This document shows, in pieces, positions 51,534 to 61,715 of a stretch of 64,000 nucleotides of DNA. The notes beneath the pieces were generated by a model, which was not told the origin of the DNA, made no database searches, and saw only the letters and a list, made by a program, of their open reading frames with translations. The position numbers and the translations under genes were made by a program. Location of the stretch: positions 9,664,501 through 9,728,500 of the forward strand of contig JANCRA010000010.1 of the NCBI GenBank assembly GCA_024362935.1. The letters run 5' to 3'. The stretch is from Setophaga petechia (Eukaryota; Chordata; Aves; Passeriformes; Parulidae). Each line of letters opens with the position of its first letter. The first letter of the stretch is position 1.

Positions 51534-51947
51534 TTAACTCTTTTTATATCTTCCTTTTGGAGCCTCATCACTCATGCAAAACGAGTCACTTGTGGCAGTT
51601 TCTGACTCTGACAGGAACTCCACAGCAGAGGCAGTGCCCTCATAGGCAGGGTGGGCAGAGGGCAGCTCCTGCAGCTCCCTCCAAAGCTCTTGGATGCTCC
51701 TGTATTCAATAGCACGGAAAACAGAGAAGCTATCAGGATGGACTCCACACCACTGGCCATTTGATACCTGATTATGCAGCAGGCTTGCCAGCAAGCTTGC
51801 TGAATAGGCTTTAAAATATCTTATATGGCTCAGTGGTCTCATAACCCCCATTATACGAGACCTGGAACATCTCTTTTGGAATTCACCTCTGCTTTGCTCA
51901 GAGCAAGCCTGACTGTCTTCAATCTGAGCAGAACATATTGATCCCAT
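51534..51947 (-). other. Open frame of 137 codons, possible terminal exon (unconfirmed)
   Basis: An open frame on the minus strand ends in a stop at about 51534-51536. A possible splice acceptor ('tatgttctgctcag') lies about 27 bases inside the first ATG, and reading continues in frame after it. The implied product is mixed in composition, with an acidic serine-rich stretch near the end ('FLSESETATSDSF') and a basic C-terminus. It looks less repetitive than the other open frames here. I do not recognise the family, and open frames of this length occur by chance elsewhere in the window. It is kept as a weak candidate only. Confidence 0.15.
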
Positions 51948-52698
51948 TTGATTCTACAACACATCTGCTGCCATTACAGCTTTTACTGGGAGGAAGCTTC
52001 TCCATAAAGGGCAGCCTGCTGCCTGCCCAGCATTTATCAATACCTATCTTCAGGGAAAAGGAGCTCATTAGCAATGTGCTGTGTGGAAGGTCTGGGAACA
52101 GGGAAACCTGCATAACAAATGACAGCCCATAAATTAGAAAGTAAAACATGCTGGAGCAGTGGTGGACAAATTTGACATCACAGCAATGTCCCTGTCTATC
52201 TAGGGAGTAAAGGAATTCTGTGCTCTGTTTGAAGTTTATTTGACAGAGTAAACAGTCAGTACTTCTCTTGCATTTGTCTCGCAGAATTAGCAGTGTGGTT
52301 AGAAATTGCTCTTCTGGGAAAAGCTTTACATTTTATGTTCCACATCTTCTTGGGAATTGTTGGCACCTCTGTCTAAATCTTATCAGTAGGTTTTACCAGC
52401 TATCTCCTTCCTCACTCCAACTAGCATAGAAAGAAAAGAGCGTTGGTCTTTTTCTTCAGGGGTTGAACAAGGTGAGAGGAGCAGTAGATACTGGATGCAT
52501 GACTGGAATTTTTAGACCCATAATTGCATACAGTATATCCTACAGCACAGATTTTGAGCTCCTGGTGCTCTCCAGTCTCAGAAATCTTCTGCAATCAGGA
52601 GTTTGATCAGCAGGGATGTGTATTTTAAATGGTGAGAGTGGCTGTTCTAAGTTTGCAACAGAAACTTGCTCACTTCCTTAAGAGGAAAGCTTTTCATA
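51948..52698. other. Noncoding stretch, nothing assigned
   Basis: Ordinary mixed sequence. A 'cttcag|gggttgaacaag|gtgag' pair near 52455-52475 would give a 12-base exon and is dismissed. No repeat is recognised. Confidence 0.6.
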
Positions 52699-52800
52699 CA
52701 AGGGTGTCAGTACTGCATCACACCAAAGGTTCACCCAGCTCTGTGGTGCTCTGACTGCAGCCCTGGCAGCCACGGAGAGGGTTCACCTGAATCTGGATGT
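52699..52800 (-). mobile_element. Possible tail of an old amniote retroposon
   Basis: On the plus strand, 'gcatcacaccaaaggttc' followed by 'acccagctctgtggtgc' and 'ctctgactgcagccctggca' resembles, in order, the reverse complement of a 3' retroposon tail that is common in reptiles and present in old copies in birds. In that tail, 'GGTCAGACCAAAGGTCC' is followed by 'ATCTAGCCCAGTATCC'. Divergence is high. I recall the family only by its consensus look, so the assignment is tentative. Confidence 0.35.
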
Positions 52801-55514
52801 ACACATCAAGACAAGTGACAGTGGCACCCCCTCCAACATTTGCCCTCCAAATTTCCACTCATATGAACATCCAGAGCTGGGGGCTCCCCCTGCACCAGAG
52901 GTTTTAACAGTTTTAACAGGACTAATTCTCCATAAATGCACTGGTTCCTTTTTTACCTGTTACACTTTCAGAAACACAGGCCCAGGGGTCTTTCCTTCCT
53001 CCCCATCAGCTCACAGGGAAGAGAGACACAGTCAGACCATGCAGTCACTTGTCTCTGGCTGCTTGGCTGTACCTCTTTTGGAAATTCCTTGTGACTGCTG
53101 AGGTGACACTGGAGAAGGGGCTAAGCAGGACTTCTGTTTTCATCATGTTTAAAAACAAACTTCCATCACCACCTAAGCAGTCTGGCAGCAAATGGAATTG
53201 CATCCATTCCTGGAGGTCCTGTGTGGCAGCAGGGTATGTTAGATGTGAAAGCACTGGTGCTTCAGAGCAGGGTTTGATCCATGAAAGATCAGACTCCTCA
53301 CAGACTGGCTCTGCTACAGAAAATTAAGTGGAGTCTTTCTCTAAGAGATTAGACAGTGCTGAAAACAAGTTTGTTGGTCTGCAAATTAGCTGTGCTGGAT
53401 ATGTTGGCTTGTTTAAGATGTTGTTCAAGGAAAATAAAGTGCTAAATACAAGATAGAAAAACTAGATAATGAGGCCAGAAACAGGATTTCTAAGAATAGT
53501 TCTGCGTGTCTGAGAAAACCAAAACAGGGAAAAGGGATGTTTGCTCTGCACAGTTGCCTGAGGACCTGTAGTACTGGGGGAGGACTGGGTGCTGGTTTCC
53601 TTGATGTTTGCCAGAGGAGCACCATGCAAAAAGCAATATATTCTGTAGGAGTTGGTTGCCCAGCATAGGGCACAGCAATGGGAAGCTCCCAGAGGCTGGA
53701 CTATCTCAAAGGTGGCTCAAGGCTGGGAATCAACTCCCCCATCTGCTCCCCACTTCTGCTCCCAGGGTGAAATATGGCTTTTGGATCTTGCCTTCTCTAA
53801 CAATTGCTCATAAATTGCCAATAGGGGCAGCCTATTACCTTTGGGATGGGTGAGACTCTCCAGAGGCTGCTGTGATTCATGCATGGGTGGGAAGCTCCAC
53901 GAAGAGACAAGTGAGCCCCATAGGCTCATTTATGTGCTCTGATGTTTTATGAAACTGACTCTCCTTGCTGAGCACAGCATCTAGTTGTTCATTTCACATA
54001 CTAATTTCTCATTTCAGTCAAGTCAAATACTAACCTAGAGCTAGTTCTGAAGTCCTTTTCTGAAAACATTTCTCTCAGACAAATTTAACAACCAGATTTC
54101 AATAACCAATGTGAGAAGAAATTCTAAAAATCTGTTTTCTTTTGCACTCATGTTCCTCTGATTTCAGCCTGCCCATTTTTTCCCAGACGCAATATCTATT
54201 GAGTATTTTAAAATTTAAGTTTATTATTGTGACACCTCTTGAGTTGCATCTGAGAGTAAATATGCACAAATTTCTATTCTGAAATCCTTTTTTTCCTTCC
54301 AGTTTGCTGTTTCTTCCCCTCTCTTTGCTTTGCCCCCACCATTGGGACCTAGCTCAGAAAGCATCCTCAGCATCTCTGGCTCATGGACCTCAGTGAAGCA
54401 GCTGTTTAAACTGCCCACATGGCTCCTGAATGGAGGCCAGATAAAATGCAGTTTAAGTCTTTCTAAGTCCAGATATTAGAGTTAACAGAGGCACGGTGCA
54501 AACCTGAGCAAGGCAGCTTGTGTGACTAGGGACCACTCACCTCTGTCACAGTGCTAAAGGCACTGGGTTTCTAATCCTTATGTGCTTTAATGTTGCAGAA
54601 ACAGAGACCTCCCAGTGCCTGGTGAACAAGAGCAGTTTTGGTGCATACAGCAACTGCTCTACATTTACAGCCCCAATTCAGCTTGTTTAGATATCCACAA
54701 GTTGCATGCGAATGGGTTTGTTCCCATTCCCCTGCTGCATTCCTGTCCCTTCTGTCCCTCAATGCTGCTGCACTGGATGACAAACAACTCCCCACATTAA
54801 AGGCAAGCTAAAGGTCACAGTGCTGCTGAAAGCACAGCCACTCCATTTCATCTGCTGTGAGAGAAGACACAGTCCTCTTCTCCAGGATTCTGAGCTCAAT
54901 CTGAATTATTTAGGTGCACAGGGTAAGACATGGGGGCATCATCTTACAAATGCCTGGGGTACCAGATCCATCCCCTAAACCTGGAGCCCAGCACAGTGGT
55001 CCACAGGTACCAGTGCCAGGCCTGGGGATGGCAGAGATGATTTTTAAATTTCAGGAATTACTTCAGGAGGAAGGTATGGACGGAGTGTTCAACATTCAGA
55101 AACATCTACTTTGATGTTGCATGCTTTTCCCCTGTCATTCAAACACATGTTTTTTGTTTAAGGATGATTAATATATTTTTAATGTTTTTCCTAACTGAAG
55201 GGAAACCTGTGCAATATATTAACTGAGTCTAGAAAAACACCCCAAAAGCTGAGCTGGCATAAGTGGGTAGCCTGTATGTGATGTTTTTTATGATTTTTCC
55301 TTAAGATCCTTGTCTTCTCATTTTTCACTGTTTCTTTTTGCATTTGCCACTGCCCTCTTTGAGGCATCTTGTCTTCACTCCCATTTTACTCCAAGTCCCA
55401 AGAAAAAGTCAACCCAAAACACCCTCTGAGAAAGCTTTGACAAGTACAGGAATGAGCCAAACTCCAGGCAGAGCTTTGCAGAACTTCCATAGCAGTAACT
55501 TACTGCCACTGCAG
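52801..55514. other. Noncoding stretch, nothing firm
   Basis: Mixed composition with a GC-richer part at about 54910-55040. Short open frames on both strands have no recognised product. A 'cttctccag' acceptor with a 'cacagg|gtaaga' donor near 54882-54923 would give a ~40-base exon and is too weak to list. Confidence 0.55.
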
Positions 55515-55710
55515 CTTGACTGGCCAAAAAATCTGGGGTTTTGGTGCAGGTTTCAGGTGTTTGTCAGGTGTCTGGGTTACAGAACAATCTGGACCATCCA
55601 CACCTGGCTGTGGCAGACCCAAAGCTGCCACTCTGGCAGGGGGAGAGATTTCCCCCAGCAATCCCAGGCCAGGCCTCATCTCCCCCCACCTGTCAGAGCC
55701 CCTGTCCCAG
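55515..55710 (+). other. Exon-like segment with strong donor (unconfirmed)
   Basis: A reasonable acceptor ('cttactgccactgcag') ends at 55514. It precedes 196 bases that are open in two frames and end at 'gtcccag|gtgagc', a full-consensus donor. The GC content is raised, which by itself keeps frames open. Neither implied peptide is recognised. It could be an exon of an unannotated transcript or a chance pair. Confidence 0.18.
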
Positions 55711-56529
55711 GTGAGCACTTGCCTCCCCTCCCTCCTGTGCCTGGAAAGGCCCTGTCAGGGTCCAACCCTGAGTACAGGCAGGTACAACAAGTCCCACTGA
55801 AGGCAGGGGGGTTATTTGGTCTCTCATGATGACATTTTGCATTTTCAGATGAAGGTGATGCTTGGCACAAGAAAAAAACCCAGCAGAAGTTGGTCAGTAA
55901 ACATGGAAAGCAGATAATTCTGGAGCTGGAGTCACACTTGCTGAGCAGTGCAAGTGGGAGAGGTACCAGGTTTAGCAGCAGCAGCTAAATCTGAGCTCAG
56001 GCTTACAGGTCAGATGGAACAGCTGCTTAAATGTCCAGAAAAAATGACTGCTCCACTGGCATGTGACACAAGCTGTAAGATTTATCAAAGAAATAAACTG
56101 TACTCCATTAGGGCCTCAAATCCATTCATTTCTATTCCTATCCTTTTCTCCTTGCAGATAAAACAAAAAACCTCATTATATTTTGCTTTCCTAAGTTGTA
56201 TGGCTCTGACATATACTCAGAATGATTGCCTTTGCTTCTGTTAACTACCTGCCAGCACTCTTATTAAAGTTCATTTAGACATAATCTATGACCAAAAAGG
56301 AAAGGTCCAAGTCTCAAGGATGGATTATTTGAATCACAGCATGCCATTCTGCAGCAACAGGAAGACAGCCAGTTCCCCCCACCAGCACCTTTCAGACCTG
56401 CTCAGTGGGGAAGAGGCAGCCCTTGGGAAGGTGGATTGAATTTCCAGATGGAAAACTAATGGCAGAAAACTCAGGTCACCACAGCTCTGGACAAGTGCAA
56501 AAGGGCAATATTTCACTCTAGTATGAAGA
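55711..56529. other. Noncoding stretch, nothing assigned
   Basis: GC-rich at the start, falling to background by about 55820. No repeat or gene is recognised. Confidence 0.6.
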
Positions 56530-58179
56530 ATGCATAAAAAGAATATAAATTCTGTACTCTCCCTTAAAAACTATCCAGATAAATGGAATATTTAAGAAAA
56601 CATATGCCATGCAATTTTATTTGCATATGGAACATTCTTATTTGCATTTATAAAATATAAATAAAAGCCAAGATACCAACATAAGCAGAATACAAAGTAC
56701 AAGGCTATTCTACACTATGATAATAATGCAGATAACCATTTTTCTTTACTTTGATTTTAAAAAAAAATCTAGAAACTTAAATGTATGCTTGAATGAAAAC
56801 TTACCAAATATTATCATTTATATTACTATATATTATGGTTCACTTAAAATATTTCTCATCTAGATTATGTTTTAAAATGCATTTACATGTAAATATTGTT
56901 AGGAGAAAAAACAACCAAAAAAATCTAATGGAATAAGAGGGGGAAAACATCAAGTCACATTGACTGACACTCAAAAGGTAGGCTTTGTTAATGTTATATT
57001 CATTACCTTACAAAATGTTTTACAGGAAGTGTAGTAAATCCACCACAGATGTGATAAAGATTAAAACCTCTTTTAAAGCAAATCTGTCCATTTAAAATAT
57101 CCCAAAAGGTATGTGCAACATTTCTCAGCAATTTTCCAAATAAATAGCTGATGAAACAAACTCAATATTAAACTGAAGCATTTCATAAATTCTATGTAAA
57201 TACAGTCCTGTAAATCAGGATGAAAATCACAAAACCCCTATTTTTCCCTTCATCTCCTAGAGATATTAAAAAGCACTTAAAAGGTGATTTGGAATGGCAG
57301 CCCATTTGCTGCAGCACTGGGCTACCACCCTGACACAAACCCACTCACAGTGCAACACACTGCAAGGAAAATAGAAGCACTTCATTCCCCTTAGAGCACC
57401 AGTTAAATTTAGAAAAATTATTTTGAAATACAAGTATCTAAATTAAGAGTACATTATTTGATACACTTAAGGGAGGAAATGTTACAATTTTTATCCATAT
57501 TTCATTTTGGGTTTTTAATAGACCATTCTTAGATGAACCAGGATTTAATATTTGCATTCAGCACACCTGTAAATGCTCCAGCTGGGTCCTGTCAACCCAA
57601 ACACCACAAATGGCTTGCAAAATTCTGATTACTAAATGCATATTAAATCAGCATTAACATTTTTCCCTAAAGATTTATATAACAGTGCAGTGGAGTTAAA
57701 TAAGGCTTTAAAAATAAAGAATCAAACCAGCCACTTCATCATGATAATGTATTTCAATCTCGTCCTATGAATGTCCCACCCTGCAATTTTTGATTAGGGT
57801 TTCTACCATTCTCCTGTACATTTGACCAATGTTTTAAAGCAGTTAGTAAAGGAGTATTTACACCAACAACAGACAGTCAGAAGAAAACACAGGGATATAT
57901 TTTGCTATTTCTTTGTAAGATATGGTATAACCTGACCAGTGCATACCCCTCCCACACATGAGAGAATACCAAAAAGCTGAAATGGTGCAGCTGAAGAACA
58001 AAAACACCCTTGGGACTCAAACCTGCAAACATTTGTTCCCATGATTAACTATTCTGCCATGAGAAATTTAATTTGAATCATTAAGAGTACTCAAAGTACC
58101 AGAGTTAAATACATACATAAGTATTTACAGGCTTGGACTTTGATGTGACCCAAGGAAACAACAAAGAAACTCAGTCCCT

Positions 58180-58215
<36 letters not shown>

Positions 58216-60330
58216 CCTCAGCTGAGCTGATTCCCATCACTAACAGAAAGGATCTGCTCAGGAAAAAGACCAGTCATTGGGTGGAAACTTTCCCTGGGGT
58301 CACAAAATTTTAAATCAGATTTTTAATTTGAAGAAAAAGCTATCTCTCTCCCAACAAAAGCAGTATAAAGAGAACACGTGTGCAGATTGGAGCCCATAAA
58401 ACAACCATATATAACATTAAATATTTGCTTATCTTCCTATGTTAGCTTGGCAAGAATTAAATTTGCTACTCGTGACTACTGCTGACATTCCAAGTTCATG
58501 CCAAGAAATGTATTTACTACCACACACTGCCATCTTTTATATAACATATGTGTGTTTATATGCATACACATATATGCATACCCAGTCAAAAAAAGAGCAG
58601 TGCCACAAATAATAAATCAAGTGAAAGTAATATTTAACCCACACACCCCAAACTTGCTAATAAACACGTGCAATGTATAGACAAAACCTATGCTAGACTT
58701 TCATCATGATGTAATTGCTATTTCAGATCAAACTGAGAAAATTAACATGCCAGCCAAACTAACATGAAGTAGACTGATTCGGCCAAAACATTCAATTTCT
58801 CACCTTTTTTCTGCAATAAAAATATTACTGAAAAATTCCAATTATTTAAATAAGGTAGGAATAAATAAAGCATTAAAATATATAAATATATAAAGTGTAA
58901 AAATATAAATCAGTTTCAATGGAAGAGGAACACACAAGGGCATGAACTCTGCCTCTCAACCAGGCTAATTCTCTCCTGAGAAAAAGAGTGCATAGATCAG
59001 GGGATGCCAGAGAAAGCATAGTGCCCCAAATCCAGCATGGTGTGTTCCAAGGGAAAAGTATCCTTTCTTTTCTTAAAATAAAGCAGTGCAGAAAGTATCT
59101 AAACTGAAATCCTTAAGAAACTTTCCCATGGATGACATACATAATTTGATACATTATATCGTACATTTCCTTCAAATTCCAGTTAAGTCAGCTGTAATTA
59201 GCTATTTCTCCACAGGAGCTTGAACAGACATCGGATCTTTCACTCATCTACAACTGTGCTAATTTCTAAAGGCATTAACCAAGAAACAAGCATGCTTCCA
59301 AAAAATTCCCTGATGTCCCATGTCTCCAGAAGAACAGGGCACTGGCCCAAGCAGTGCCCAGGGCACAACAGCCATGGCATGGAGTCAGACAGAGCCCAGC
59401 CCCTGGCAGATATTTGCATTCTCTGCTGCTCAGGAAGTGAAGGGTGGTCAGTGCTGAGCTCAAGAGCCAGGATTTGCCTTTCACTTCTGCATCAGGGCTT
59501 GAGGGGACTCTGTATCTGATGCCTAGGGGTGTGCTGTGCTGCTACCAGATGTCCTCTTACCACACTCATGGACCCCTGTCTTTGTTTTGTTCCACAAAAA
59601 AGCACCCCTCCTGGTGTAAAGGGGTTCTCACCTGCTGAACACACCCTGCAGTCCCTGGAGGGACACTTGGTGTGGTTTAGGGAAGCTAAACCCAGCCTCA
59701 GAGCAGTTTTGAGCAGGGACTGCCATTTCTGCACCCCCTGAGCCCCATGTACTGACGGGGTTCCTTCAAGCACAGCCCGGCTGTACCTGAGCCTGGAGCC
59801 CAGCAAGAGCAGCAGTGACCTGCAGGGCTCACATCATGGAAACCAGCAAGGCCAGCATGCTCCTCGTGTCACAAATGTCTCTGGCCAATATCAAATGTTT
59901 GTGTAGTCCAAGACCACATCAATTCTACAAATTAATGTAAAGTTCGCCATTTAAGAGAAAATCAAAACACTTGGGTCAATACACAAAATTCCAGAGTGCA
60001 CCCTCAGGATTTCCTCTAATGAGATAGAGCAAAATGCCCATAAAATGTAGACAGCTGGTAACAACATCATGGCAAAGAAGCCTCTGTGGATTGCTCAGAA
60101 GCTCAAGTACATTTCAATTTAAAAATGCTTAAGCAAACTACATAAACTGAGTGCAAATCATATTTCCTTCTAAATAAGAAAAACTACCTACAGCGAGACT
60201 GGAATATACAGTTTTAGAATTTATTTACATAAGAAAGATACATTCTAAATTTTGTAGTATACAGTGTTAATATTATATATCTAAATAAGCCTTTATAATT
60301 TCTCATCCTGCTTCTTTAAGTGTTTCTTAA
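56530..60330. other. AT-rich block, possible long 3'UTR or regulatory DNA
   Basis: For most of 3.8 kb this block is strongly AT-rich but largely non-repetitive, except for the T32 run at 58182-58213 and a GC-richer insert at about 59320-59830. On the minus strand it carries canonical AATAAA signals, for example at 56621-56616 with T- and GT-rich sequence after it, and at 60225-60220. It also has many ATTTA motifs. This is what a long avian 3'UTR on the minus strand would look like. However, AATAAA is common by chance in AT-rich DNA, and no coding exon is confirmed upstream of it. An enhancer-rich intergenic block is an equal alternative. Confidence 0.25.
58182..58213 (+). repeat. T32 mononucleotide run
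   Basis: Thirty-two consecutive T residues, the longest homopolymer in the window. It could be the poly(A) end of a retrocopy on the minus strand, whose body would lie at higher coordinates, but no gene-like sequence is recognised there. It is likely length-variable and prone to sequencing error. Confidence 0.95.
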
Positions 60331-61149
60331 ATCAGCAGAAGGAGAGGCCTTGATGTCAGCAGTGCTGAGGAAGCTCCTGCTCCTCCTGTGAGAGCTGTGC
60401 AAAGCCCAGGGCTCCCTCCCCAAGAGGCACCCATGGGGCAGGGATGCTCCCTGGCCTGCTGGGAGCTGCTGGCTCTTGCTCTGCCACAGCTGCTCACACA
60501 CTGTGCTCTCCTTCATGGGAAGGGCTCAGAATCTGACCTAAGTTAAATTTAAGTTGGAAAATCACAACTACCTAGACAAGCAAAGTATTGGTTCCTGTCT
60601 GCCTTTCCAGATATAAGCCAGCGACAATTTCAGAAACAAAGTGGACAAAAAGCTCACGTGCTGACACCAAATATAAGAGCTGTCAATGGAGCAAACAGTA
60701 ACTTCTGTAGTAGGAATTTCAAAACAATCAGCAATTCAGCATAGAGGTCATAAAAAGCATCCACCTGTCTAATAATAAAAGTCCATTGTGGATTTTTTTA
60801 AAATTCAAAGTGTTTTACCAGCTCCTGAGATGTATTAGGAGTGCATTTGTGATGTTCCTCTGGAATAAAGTCACCCAGGAAGTATCTTAATCAGTCTTTG
60901 GAGAAGCTGTGACCAGTGTTTTGGAGTCCTTGGGTTCTCCAGAGACAGCAAAGCATCTCTCAGGCTCCACTGATCTTTGCAACAGGATAAATAGCAGAGG
61001 GAAAGGGATGTGTCCCATCCCTGAAGTGCTGAGTGAGCCCAGACAGGGCTGATTGCACGTGGGCAGAGGGACCCAGCAGAGGCAGCAGGAGTGGCTGGGT
61101 CAGTCACCTCCCTCCCCTGCCCTGGCTCAGTGACCCCAGAGGAGGTTGT
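60331..61149. other. Noncoding stretch with GC-rich patches
   Basis: GC-rich patches at about 60335-60530 and 60990-61149 flank AT-rich sequence. A 66-codon minus-strand frame (60316-60516) ends just before the AT-rich block, but it has no recognised domain and no convincing acceptor. Confidence 0.55.
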
Positions 61150-61456
61150 GGCAAGCTGGGGGCCAGTCTCTTCTCCCCAGTGATGAGAGGAAATGGCCTC
61201 AAGTTGCCCCAGGGATGTTTAATCCCCTAACTAGATATTTCTGATTGGAAAGTTTCTTCTCCAAAAGGTTTGTCAAGCACTGGAACTGGCTGCCCAGGCT
61301 CCACCAGCAGTGATGGAGTTGCCACCCCTAGAGAGATTTAGAAGAGGTGTAGATGTGGCACACAGGGACATGGTCTAGTGCTGGCCTGGGCAGTGCTGGG
61401 TTAATGGTTGCACTTGATCCTATGAAAAGTCTTTTCCCACCTAAGTGATTGTGTGA
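61150..61456 (+). mobile_element. CR1 LINE, 5'-truncated, ORF2 end plus 3' tail
   Basis: Translated pieces match the end of CR1 ORF2. 'RGNGLKLPQG' (from 61186) is followed, with frameshifts, by 'KHWNWLP' (about 61270-61292) and 'RRGVDVAHRDMV' ending in a TAG at 61376-61378. These correspond to the 'RGNGFKL...KHWNRLPREVV...VDVALRDMV-stop' end of the CR1 protein, which holds the reverse transcriptase. After the stop comes the CR1 tail: 'ttaatggttgcacttgatc', 'aaagtcttttcccaccta' and a degenerate ATTCTATG-type end. Frameshifts and stops make it inactive. Its 3' end touches the LTR piece that follows. Confidence 0.9.
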
Positions 61457-61458
61457 GA

Positions 61459-61715
61459 CACTGATCACAGTGCCATATGGCCTGGAATATCCCTTTGGCC
61501 AGCTGGGACCAGCTGTCCCTGCTGTGTCCCCACCCAGTCTATGCATTGTCACAGCAGGAGAGATTGAACAGACCTTGACTGGTACAAACACTGCTCAGAA
61601 ACAACTAAAAACATCACAGTGATATCAGCATTATTCTTATCCTAAATCCAAAGCACAGCACTGTACCAGCAGCACTGGGAACAAAACTGACTCAATCCCA
61701 GCTGAAACCAGGACA
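61459..61715 (-). mobile_element. ERVL-type LTR fragment, 5' part only
   Basis: On the minus strand this begins at 61715 with 'tgtcctggtttcagctggga', the start of a very common avian ERVL LTR. It continues with recognisable blocks: 'gctggtacagtgctgtgc', 'tttggattta', 'agaataatgctgatatcac', 'gatgttttta', 'gttgttt', 'ggacagctgg' and 'ctggccaaagggatattcc' followed by the 'ccatatggca' region. The match ends where the CR1 tail begins. The TATA region, the 3' half and all internal coding sequence are absent, so this is a truncated solo-LTR remnant of an old endogenous retrovirus. It carries no gene. In intact copies this part holds promoter and enhancer elements of the U3 region. Confidence 0.88.

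Noticed and set aside
60316..60516. Possible last coding exon before the AT-rich block
   Set aside because: The frame has an upstream in-frame stop close to the start, and no pyrimidine-rich acceptor follows that stop. The peptide is not recognised.
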